Of a stretch of DNA of 10,116 nucleotides, positions 1-7,122 are shown in pieces. Positions within the stretch are counted from its first letter, which is position 1. Each line of letters starts with the position of its first letter. A program made the position numbers and the translations under genes. Source of the DNA: Pseudozyma flocculosa PF-1 (lineage: Eukaryota > Basidiomycota > Ustilaginomycetes > Ustilaginales > Ustilaginaceae). The notes beneath the pieces are model-generated. The model had not been told where the DNA came from, did not search any database, and was given only the letters and a program-made list of their open reading frames with translations. The stretch is taken from NCBI RefSeq assembly GCF_000417875.1, contig NW_006920891.1, positions 158,860 through 168,975 of the forward strand. The letters run 5' to 3'.

Positions 1-623
1 CCCTATCCCCCCTGGTCGTGGCCCTTGGCAGGTCTCCAGGCCGCCCTCGGCCTCGCCGCTGCAGGAGGTGTCGCCACCCGCGCGCATGTTGTATGGCACC
101 CTGGCCGCCAACCCGATCCCCTACGACTCGCCCGAGGGTGCAGAGAGGCTCTACCTCCTCTTTCCCGAGATCAGCATACGGGCCGCGGGGCGGTTCCGGC
201 TTCGGTGTTTCTTGATCCGGCTGCCGATGTGAGTCGATCCCTGCCTGCTTCTGTGCGAGCGATCCCTGCTCGTAACAGGTCGTGGCCATGTCGGGCTGAC
301 GACGCCGATCCTCGACCTGACTCTGGCACCACGAAACAGTCCCGGAAGCTCGCCAGCGCCGATGGGCGCGCTGGCAGAGGTCCTCACCGAGCCCTTTGAC
401 GTCGTGCCTTCCTCCGACTACGTCGCGCCCCGTGAGTTTGCCTCGTCAGATCGCCGCCTGCTCCCACACATCGCTGCCCGTCATCGAAATGCCTACTGAC
501 GCGACGCGCCCTGCTCCCTGTCGCCCGCTCGCCGTCCGTCTTGCAGACCTGACGGACCTGACTCGACACCTCGCCCGCCAAGGTGCAGGACTCCTGCTCC
601 CGCCCGGCCAGGCCGCCGACTGA
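1..623 (+). CDS. Velvet-domain regulator, divergent type, 5'-truncated (exons 2-228, 340-431, 547-623)
   Basis: This is the C-terminal part of a velvet-family fungal regulator. Family members dimerise, enter the nucleus and bind DNA through an NF-kB-like velvet fold. Three exons join in phase and give 131 visible residues ending at TGA 621-623. Matches to the velvet domain are LYGTLAANP (residues 30-38), a strand pair like the usual FFVFPDLSVR..GRFRLRF, here LYLLFPEISIRAAGRFRLRC (50-69), EVLTEPFDVVP (89-99) and LTRHLARQG (111-119). The usual FPGM..ST box is replaced by DYVAP (102-106), and the tail is LLLPPG instead of the common IPIR, so this is a divergent subfamily. The reading frame is open to the left edge. 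The first 28 residues are Pro/Ser-rich and could be a domain insertion, or partly intron, because AGs near 32, 40 and 65 could be acceptors. The start and the N-terminal half of the domain lie outside the window. The family call is strong; the subfamily is not assigned. Confidence 0.85.
229..339 (+). other. Intron 1 of the plus-strand velvet gene
   Basis: The intron is 111 nt long, with a GTGAGT donor at 229 and a CAG acceptor ending at 339. A CTGAC branch-like motif lies at 317-321, about 18 nt before the acceptor. Without splicing the frame stops at once (TGA 230-232). Splicing joins AT|T to make Ile and continues straight into conserved velvet sequence, which supports both boundaries. Confidence 0.82.
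432..546 (+). other. Intron 2 of the plus-strand velvet gene
   Basis: The intron is 115 nt long, with a GTGAGT donor at 432 and an acceptor TTGCAG ending at 546 after a pyrimidine-rich run. A CTGAC motif lies at 496-500. Splicing joins C|AC (His107) and reconnects DYVAP with the LTDLTRHLARQG helix of the velvet C-terminus, so the joint is supported by family similarity. Confidence 0.85.
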
Positions 624-856
624 CGACGTCAAAGCCGCGTCTCGCGGCCGTTGCAGCATTGCCAGAGTCCGCTGCTCGGTCTCGGTCTCGAGACCAACGG
701 CAAGCGTCTCGGCTCAGTCCTCACCTCGTCTTGCCTAGTATGGCCCTGCCTAGCCTGGCCCAACTCTCGCCTCACCTCGCCTCGACCTGCCGACTCGATT
801 CGATAATACCTCGGACGCGTCGCTCTTCCCTCTCTCTGCGATCGACGGCCTATACG

Positions 857-882
857 CTCCCTCTCCCCCCCCCCTCTCTCTC
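857..882 (+). repeat. Pyrimidine tract with C10 run
   Basis: This is a 26-nt uninterrupted C/T stretch containing ten consecutive C at 865-874, in the convergent intergenic space. It lies about 235 nt past the stop of the plus-strand velvet gene and could be part of its 3' UTR. Its function is unknown, and homopolymer length may be uncertain in the assembly. Confidence 0.8.
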
Positions 883-1104
883 GCGCCGACACCACCCCTT
901 TCTCATAATGTTGTATTCTCTGTCTCTCTTGGTGATTCCGTCTTGTTTTCCCCCGTGGTTTCCCGTTGCTTACTGGAGCTCTTTAATCGGTCGAGGTCGG
1001 GAACGGTTGTCCGCCTGCCTAGCTAGACGTTGACGTAGACGTTGGATCTGGTACCGTCCAGGGCACTTCTTGGTGATTTGTTTCCCCTCTCGGGCCCGGC
1101 TAGG

Positions 1105-1119
1105 CCTGGCATGGCCAGG
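1105..1119. repeat. Inverted repeat CCTGGC-ATG-GCCAGG
   Basis: This is a perfect 6-bp inverted repeat with a 3-nt spacer, in the convergent intergenic space. A similar element, with 7-bp arms and a 4-nt spacer, lies at 4366-4383. It could be a small hairpin or a dimer binding site; neither is shown. Confidence 0.6.
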
Positions 1120-1268
1120 TTGGGTGTGTTTGTTCTGCCATCGTCGATCCGAAGGTGTCGAGGGAGAAGGGAGGGGGGATATCGTGGGTCGGCAAGGTAA
1201 CGGGCGGGTATCCTGGGTGTTCGAGCTTTGGGGGCAGATGTCGAGATGCCGGTGGGATGCAATGGATC

Positions 1269-1296
1269 GCGCTGGGCGCTGCGCGCTGCGCGCTGG
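1269..1296. repeat. Four tandem copies of the 7-mer GCGCTGS
   Basis: Units begin at 1269, 1276, 1283 and 1290 and read GCGCTG followed by G, C, C, G. The array lies 42-69 nt past the stop codon of the minus-strand velvet gene, most likely in its 3' UTR. The period of seven is not a codon multiple, which fits a non-coding location. Confidence 0.8.
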
Positions 1297-1337
1297 GCGG
1301 CGGGCAAAGGCAAAGGCTGCTCGCTGCCGATGCACCG

Positions 1338-2764
1338 CTACTCCTGCTTGCGCCGGACGTCGTTGCGGATCGGGATCTGCACGCCCTGCCTGGCGAGCGA
1401 CTTTGCGAGCTCGGTGCTCTCCGTCATGCCGGGGAAGCGTCGCGGGCTGTAGATGGTGAAGATATCCGACTGGATCTCGGCCACCACGTTGCTGCCCGTC
1501 CCACCGCCTCCTCCTCCGCCCCCACCAGCGCCGTCGCCGTTGCTGACCATCGAAGGCGGACCGAGCAGAAGCAGCTGGAAGTGCAGGCGGAAGTGACCCT
1601 CGAGACGCACGCTCAAGTCGGTGAAGACGAAAAAGCAGGCGCGACTGCCGTCGAGGTCGCGCACGACATGGGCGCTGGCAGCTAGCCGTCCCTCGAGCAT
1701 GCGCGTCCACGGAAATGACGTGTCCGAGGGCTGGCCCACCAGGGTCGTTTCCTGGAGGTTGCCCGTCGCTACATCGACGCGCTGCAGCGAGACTTGCATG
1801 AGCAGGTTGGGGCTGTTGGACGCTCTGAGGAGATGCACCGGCGATGATGCGGTAGTGGCGGTAGCAAACGAGTCAAGGTGAAGAGCGGTCAGGGCGACAC
1901 CTTGGTTCGAGGGCCGCTGCGGATCTCGCACTCACTCTTCATCGATGCTCTTGTCCTTCCGATAGACTTGCAGCTGGACGATTGGCAACGGGTCGAGGGG
2001 GCGCTTGTCCTTGACACCGAAGCCGCACTGCCGCCCTTGCTTGGGGTGTTGTCGCACCGTCAGGACGAAGCGGCTTTGCCTGTGGGATGCCATGACGCAG
2101 CGCAAGGCAAGACGATGAGCACGATGCGATTCGCCCTCCAGGGAGGCAGCCGGCAGACCTTGTCCAGACTAAGACCGATACCGGCCCCAGAGCCAGGGTC
2201 AAGACCAAGACGCCTAGGCTGAGACGACAGCACTCACTCTGGATTCGTCCCTGGAAGCGGCAGATTTTCGAGCCGCGGCGGTGGCGCCACCTGCGCCGTC
2301 CCTGCAAAGTGGCCATCCGCGCCTGTTTGACCCGGACGAGCTGATTTGCGGCTGCCTCGGGGAGGCTGGTGGCTGATTGACGTGCGTCGACCTTCTGCGC
2401 CCGTGACGGAGGTGTCGCCGTCCTCATCGAGACCGTCCTCGTCCCGATCGTCTCCCATCGAAGACGATTGAGAATCCGCGTAGCTCGACGTCGGCATCGA
2501 CGGCATGCCCTTGTGTCCGTCTGATAGTGCATGCGACGGCCCGTCCGTGCTTTCGTGACCCTTGTGCTCTGGCACGTGCGATCCGTCTATCGCTCTGCCT
2601 GGTCGTGCTGGCACCATTCCATCAACCGCCGTGACATCCTCTGCGAGCTCGTCGCCATCGCGAGACTCTCGGCGACGACCTCCTGTCCCTGACTTTTCCT
2701 CATGGCCCCCACTGGACGGCAAAGGAAGACCAGGCCGACTGGATCGCGGCTTCGGGCGGGTCAT
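1338..2764 (-). CDS. Velvet-domain transcriptional regulator, complete (exons 2238-2764, 1936-2079, 1338-1824)
   Basis: Predicted nuclear velvet regulator of 385 residues. Exon lengths of 527, 144 and 487 nt add to 386 codons ending in TAG. Residues 1-176 are a disordered Ser/Gly/Pro/Arg-rich extension with an acidic patch at 104-117. The velvet domain runs from about 179 to 382. It shows FVLTVRQHPKQGRQCGFG (180-197), DKRPLDPLPIVQLQV (200-214, the DPPPIVQL motif), PNLLMQVSL (229-237), LEGRLAASAHVVRD (267-280), FFVFTDLSVRLEGHFRLHF (288-306), IYSPRRFPGMTEST (348-361) and LARQGVQIPIR (367-377). Nine glycines (324-332) sit in a loop before the last part of the domain. The start ATG at 2764 is the first Met after an in-frame TAG (2816-2818). 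A shorter start inside intron 1 is possible. The IPIR ending and FPGM box suggest a VosA- or VelC-like protein rather than VeA, but the subfamily needs a tree. Confidence 0.9.
1825..1935 (-). other. Intron 2 of the minus-strand velvet gene
   Basis: The intron is 111 nt long, with donor GTGAGT from 1935 downwards and acceptor CTCAG ending at 1825. CTGAC- and TTGAC-like branch motifs lie inside. Joining GA|A gives Glu224 and links DKSIDE to ASNSPNLLMQVSL in frame. This matches the order of velvet motifs, so the boundaries are well supported. Confidence 0.85.
2080..2237 (-). other. Intron 1 of the minus-strand velvet gene
   Basis: The intron is 158 nt long, with donor GTGAGT from 2237 downwards and acceptor CCCACAG ending at 2080. 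GA|G makes Glu176 and the phases agree. The branch motif is weak; CTCAT about 40 nt before the acceptor is the best I see. If retained, translation from 2764 stops immediately (TGA 2236-2234), but an in-frame ATG near the intron end (2093-2091) opens the velvet domain directly. Confidence 0.72.
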
Positions 2765-4365
2765 CCCTGTGTAGTCCCTGTTCTGGTCTCGCAAAAAGCC
2801 TTTTGATGCCAGTGGCTAGGCAAGAGACCCGTGCTCTCCAGTCGCGCGACGTCTCTTGTGGCGACCGAGGCAGAGGGAAAGGCCGGCCTGGGTTCGATGC
2901 TGGCTGCGTCTGTATCGCCGGCCACTTCAGGCGATCAGGCGAGACCTAAGATTCTATCGCTTTGCCCTTCGGCCGAGGGGAGTCAGGTCCCGCTCTGGCG
3001 GGACCAAAGGAGGCTGAGGTTGTCCGGCGCCGCCGATGGGCGACGAACGAGCGAGCTCCGGACAAGATGGTGCGTCGGAAGGTCCGGAAGAGATAAGCGA
3101 AGGCTATTCCCGACTCCGACCTTGGAAGTGCAGGCGTCTGGCGGCAAGCAAAAGATTCGAGCTTGCGACGGCACTGGTACCGCGATGCTGCAGCGTAGAT
3201 GGCGTCGCGAGTGTCGGCTCTGCCGAGCAGCGTCTTTTTGCAGCCGTTGGAATGGTGACGCGATGCCGAGGGTTGGCGCTTTGACGGCAGCCGAAGAGTC
3301 CGGTCGTTGGCAAGGGAGGGCAGGCGCGAATGTCACAGAGGATCGGATAGCTTCCGAGAAGCGCAGACGCCACGGCACCGTAGCGAGCCGACTGGCAGTG
3401 TGAGAGGTCGATGGTCGCTGGAAGAAAGCCTCGTGACGACCTGCAATTGAGTCGTCTGGAGGCGGAAGGGTCGAAAACAATCGACAAAGACGGTGTCGAG
3501 GGTGGTCGACTGGTCGGGACGGCGTCGAGAAGTGAGATTTGAACGGATGCGGCCAGAAATGGGGCTACTGAAGGGTGATGAGGGGATCGAGGCTGGCTTC
3601 GGGGCCAGCGCGGGTCAGAGATGTACAGCGAACGCTTTTGTCCGAAGGCTGTCGCTCTTGTCGAGCGTGCGGGTGCCGATTCGAGCGAGAGATGGAAGTC
3701 GGTATGGTGCCGTGGGTGACAGATGGGCGTTCGGGTTCAGATGTACTGAGCGGAGCGTCCGATAGATGGCAGCGTCCAGGTTCGGGAGGCTACCGAAGCG
3801 TCGCCGCGCTTTGTACTTCGCCTGTGGCGGTCCGTAAACGCGTGAGCAGAGCAGGACCTGACAAGCAGGCGCTAGCGGCCCCCACGGCAGCGATGTTCGA
3901 CCTGGCTACGAGATGGCTCTGATGGCCACCCTTGAATCAAAGAGCAGTGGATGCGAGACTGCGGCTCCCGAAGGTTGGCAGAGGCAGGACGAGAGCGTGC
4001 TGATAGTTCGGATAGGGGCGGTGAGGAGTGTTGTCGTCCTGCTCGCTCGCCACGCTTGTGAATGTGCCTCCGAGTCGGCCAGGGTGGCTGCCGAACAGAC
4101 GGAGACGTTGGTGCCGCCGCCGGTTGGAGCAGGCTGGGCGGACGCGGATGAAGTGGCGAGGCCGATGGCCCTTTGTGGTCGATGGGAACGAGTGAGGTGG
4201 TGGTAGACAGGCTGGCGATCAAGGGCGAGAGAAGAAGACGTCAGCACCTCTGCCGTCACACGACGACGAGGGCGGAGAGGGCAGCAGGTAGGGTCAGGAG
4301 GAGCGGACTGGCCGCCAGGCGGAGCACAGGAGGGAAGGGCTCAATCGATCCCGGGCCCACCATCG

Positions 4366-4383
4366 GCCTGGCTCCGGCCAGGC
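4366..4383. repeat. Inverted repeat GCCTGGC-TCCG-GCCAGGC
   Basis: The 7-bp arms are perfect and separated by four bases, inside the gene-free interval. The core CCTGGC/GCCAGG is shared with the element at 1105-1119. It is short enough to occur by chance in GC-rich DNA. Confidence 0.55.
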
Positions 4384-4716
4384 AGGAACGGGCAGCAGCG
4401 AAGGTTGGCGCAGCGCAGGGCCAAGGGCGTAGCCGGACTCCGCACGCGAGGACCAGAAGCAGACCAGAACCTCAACCTTGCTGGGTCGGTGCGTTGGTTA
4501 GTCGGCCAGTCGGCTCGCCGCTCCTGCCCTGCTTGTTGCTGGCGGGAGTGCCCGGACCTGGCAGCTTCCGTAGCAGAAGAGCGAGGGGACGGGAGACGAG
4601 GAAGACCTCGGCCAGGCCAGGCACGCGGGCAGGCCCCGAGATCCACGGGGGCCTCCCATGCACCTCCTCGATCTCGACCAATTCTTCTGCTTCCTCCTGT
4701 CATCTGTTCGTTCCGA

Positions 4717-4740
4717 GGCAGGGCAGGGCAGGGCAGGCAG
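4717..4740 (+). repeat. GGGCA pentamer array
   Basis: Three exact GGGCA units (4721-4735) are flanked by partial units, GGCA before and GGCAG after. The reverse-complement pentamer TGCCC recurs on the plus strand near 5586-5600. This is a simple repeat in non-coding sequence. Confidence 0.75.
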
Positions 4741-5106
4741 CAGGTCCCTGGGCTCGTGCCCCGCATCGCCGACGTTCCCCTCCTGACCTCTCTCTGCTTC
4801 GTCTGGCAATGGTACAGATACATACACTCTTCCCTTCTCGTGCTTCCCGCTCGGTCGTCTTGCTTTGGCCTTGGCCTGACGGGTTACGTGCTGCCTGCCT
4901 GTTGGCCTGGGGGCCCTAGGCCTTTACCTATCGCCTTGTGCTCTCTCCGCATCGTGCATCGGCGGCCCCGCCTGTGTTCTGGGCGCCATGGGTACGAGCA
5001 TGCATCATCATTATTGGGTTGACCGGGCGTGCGGCATCGCCGTATGCGAGGTGTGATCTGGCGTTCCGCTGCGTCGGTCAGAGCCGAGGATGGGTCCATC
5101 GAGCTG

Positions 5107-5107
<1 letters not shown>

Positions 5108-5142
<35 letters not shown>
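5108..5142 (+). repeat. (GCT)n / (CAG)n microsatellite, about 11.7 units
   Basis: This is an uninterrupted trinucleotide repeat of eleven GCT units plus GC. On the minus strand one frame reads it as poly-Gln (about 11 residues) inside a 181-codon open frame, and on the plus strand it reads as poly-Ala, poly-Leu or poly-Cys. None of these frames shows other coding evidence, so I annotate it as a non-coding microsatellite. Confidence 0.93.
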
Positions 5143-6398
5143 GTGCCTCTGGCCTTTGCCTTGCCTGATTCGCGCTGCCCACCAGGGGACAGCTGGGGAT
5201 CTTCACCGGCAGCGGCAGGTTCGGCGGAGTCCGACGACCGGCCCAGACCCGGCCTGCTGTCTGGCAAGCAGGGGCGCGCTCGACTCGATCTCTTGTGGTA
5301 AACTCTGCAGGCGTGCGCCCTTCTGGCTGCGAGCCGGCTCGCTACTGTACCGCTCCATTCCACACCGTACCGCAACCGCACCGTGCGTGCCCGGCGTCGT
5401 CGCCCGACCACAGGCTTCTGCATCCCCATCGTGGTGACAGGACGGTACGGTCACCGGCATCATCCGCTGCCTTGGTTCTGGTCCGTGGCGTAGGCTAGAG
5501 TAGCGTGGCGTGGCAGGCAGGGGCGTCAAGTGTTGGCGCAGATTGTCGGTTGCCAGCCGCTTCCTGAAGCGCAGCGCAGCCTGCTCTGCCCTGCCCTGCC
5601 CCGCCGCGCCCTCGCCTGCCGCTCTTCGTCGCACAATGGGCGGGAAGCGATTGCAACTTCGGCAGCCGACTGGCCCCGCCAGTCAAGCCAAGGCCCTCGG
5701 GCCGACTGCCTCGGAGCACGTTCCGACCGCCTTGATCTGAATAAACAGCCAAGAGGAGTCGGTGGTGGTTGACGGCGGTGTGAGTACAGAGTACGGCGTG
5801 CGGCGTTGCGTAGCGGGGAGGGCGGGCGTGGAGGAGGACAACCGGGACCCTAGGGCCTGGCACATGCGAGACCGTGCGAAGAGCGAGGTAGGTGATGCAA
5901 CGAGGGCCAGGCTAGGCCAGGATTGGCCACGCAGCCAAGCCCAGCGATGCAGGCGAGGCAGATGCGGTCCGGTACGGTGTGTCCGTCCGGGCCCTCCGGA
6001 TTCGCCTATGCATCTCGGTGGGCGAGCGAGCTGCACCCTCCGGATTCAGCAGATGGCCCGACCCCAGCCCAGCCCAGCCGCTACAAAATCGGCGTCGAGG
6101 CCAATACAAATGCTAACTACACGGCAGGCCAAATAGAATCGCGTGGGGCCGGGCGGGCCCTCCCCGTCGCAGCTTGCACTCTTGCCTTGGTCGCACAACT
6201 CGATCACACAAGCCTCGACGCTGGCATGACGGCCTGCGCTTGGTGCAACAGAACGTACCACGAGCAAAAGGCTAGGGTCTCTGTCCATCGCTGTTCGCGG
6301 TTCTGGGCACCGGAAGCGCGACGTCTACATGCCTGAGCGTCGTCAGCGGAGCCGAAAGGTTGTCCGGCGTCGTCGACCGTCGAGCTCGTCTAGCCAGC

Positions 6399-6427
6399 CA
6401 CGCACGCGCACGCGCACACGCACACGC
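6399..6427. repeat. Alternating CA/CG purine-pyrimidine tract
   Basis: Twenty-nine bases alternate strictly between pyrimidine and purine, mixing CA and CG steps. Such tracts are the classic sequence class able to form left-handed Z-DNA under supercoiling. It lies about 700 bp past the stop of the protease gene. Its role is unknown. Confidence 0.75.
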
Positions 6428-7031
6428 CGCCGTGCTCGGCCAAGCCAGGCAGGCTGGCTTCTGTCGCCTCGCCAGGGCCCAAGGCCGAGCCTGTTTGATG
6501 TGTTCGGATCGCGAGATCCACAGCGGGCAGCGGAGGGTGAAAGCAGATCAGAAGCGGTCTCGACCTCTGCCCTCTGCCCTCCAACTAGCCCCGGCTGCCC
6601 TCCTGCCTGCGCTACGTTTCGCATACAGCGGCAGCCACAGGGTGGAAAACAAGGTTTGAGCGGGGTGACCATCGATCGACCTCTGCTTCCGCCGGGATGC
6701 CTGCATGGTTGCTCGCTTGCGAGCGCAGCCTAGCCTGCTCGCCAGCTCTTTCGATACGCAGACCGAGGGGTCAGCAGGTGTATGAGTCGATGGCTTGTGT
6801 AAGCCGGTCAGAAGGTCCCTTCTTGGGATCGCTGCGCAGCGCAGCCAGCCAACCAGGCCTGGCAGAACCGACAGACGATCGCATCCGCGCAGTCGGGAGG
6901 CGCAGCTACGCCCACACGACGACTTCAGACCAGGCGACGTGCCACCATGATGGACGGAGCCGACTACTGCTGCATCGGGGATGCACCGCTTGCTTGTTCT
7001 TGCACATCAACCAATCGACCATGCTACACGC

Positions 7032-7037
7032 TTTATA
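7032..7037 (-). terminator. Possible 3'-end (poly(A)) element TATAAA after the protease gene
   Basis: On the minus strand CATATAAAG lies about 86 nt past the UBP12 stop codon. Fungal 3'-end formation uses AT-rich efficiency and positioning elements of this kind, and this is the most AT-rich hexamer close to the stop. It could equally be a TATA-like element for an unseen minus-strand transcript. The support is positional only. Confidence 0.3.
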
Positions 7038-7122
7038 TGGATACCTCTGTCCGTCGCGCCAGCCCTTCCATCCCCCCTGCCTGCTGCAGCGGCTGCGTGA
7101 GTTCAACATCTCCTCCAGCCAG

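Larger units (their letters stand above)
624..1337. other. Convergent intergenic space between two velvet genes
   Basis: These 714 bases separate the stop codons of two velvet genes that converge, so they should hold both 3' UTRs and terminators. I see no convincing gene. The open frames here are Arg/Ser/Pro-rich and resemble no family. Visible structure is a 26-nt pyrimidine tract with ten consecutive C (857-882), an AT-richer patch around 898-925 that could hold plus-strand 3'-end signals, an inverted repeat CCTGGC-ATG-GCCAGG (1105-1119), and four tandem 7-bp units at 1269-1296. No clear AATAAA was found for either gene. Confidence 0.7.
2765..7122. other. Long interval (about 4.36 kb) with no supportable gene
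   Basis: No open frame here resembles a protein family I know. Those longer than 150 codons overlap each other on both strands, have Arg/Ser/Pro/Cys-rich compositions typical of chance GC-rich frames, and do not connect through good splice sites. I also saw no tRNA or 5S rRNA. Because the velvet gene reads leftward from 2764 and the protease gene reads leftward to 7123, the interval should hold the velvet promoter and 5' leader plus the protease 3' UTR. It carries simple repeats (4717-4740, 5108-5142, 6399-6427) and an inverted repeat (4366-4383). A long developmental-gene promoter, a non-coding RNA or a fast-evolving spliced gene are all possible. Confidence 0.6.

Noticed and set aside
1070..1685. 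Plus-strand open frames of 129 and 176 codons overlapping the minus-strand velvet exon 3.
   Set aside because: They are antisense to a clear velvet domain and show no motif of their own.
1939..2532. A 197-codon minus-strand open frame covering velvet exon 2 and intron 1.
   Set aside because: It is in a different frame from the conserved velvet peptide, which is read in phase only with the splice model given.
2831..3480. Overlapping open frames on both strands (190 codons plus, 165 codons minus).
   Set aside because: Neither resembles a known protein, and overlapping frames of this size are expected in GC-rich DNA. Upstream velvet exons here cannot be excluded but are not supported.
3611..3752. 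A short imperfect repeat: CGGGTCAGAGATGTAC at 3611 and CGGGTTCAGATGTAC near 3732.
   Set aside because: It is only two copies of about 15 bp with an indel, which is not distinguishable from chance in an interval of this size.
4173..4919. A 248-codon plus-strand open frame.
   Set aside because: Its composition is dominated by Arg, Pro, Ser and Cys with simple-repeat sequence inside. No domain is seen, and competing frames overlap on both strands.
4884..5429. A 181-codon minus-strand open frame with a poly-Gln run.
   Set aside because: The poly-Gln comes from the microsatellite. The rest is Arg-rich with no family similarity, and I noticed no strong minus-strand donor or acceptor pair around it. 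Kept only as a point to test.
2765..7122. tRNA, 5S rRNA, CRISPR arrays and transposon ends.
   Set aside because: TTCGA-containing words occur, but none sits in a cloverleaf-compatible context. There are no spaced identical repeats, and I found no terminal inverted repeats or transposase-like protein.
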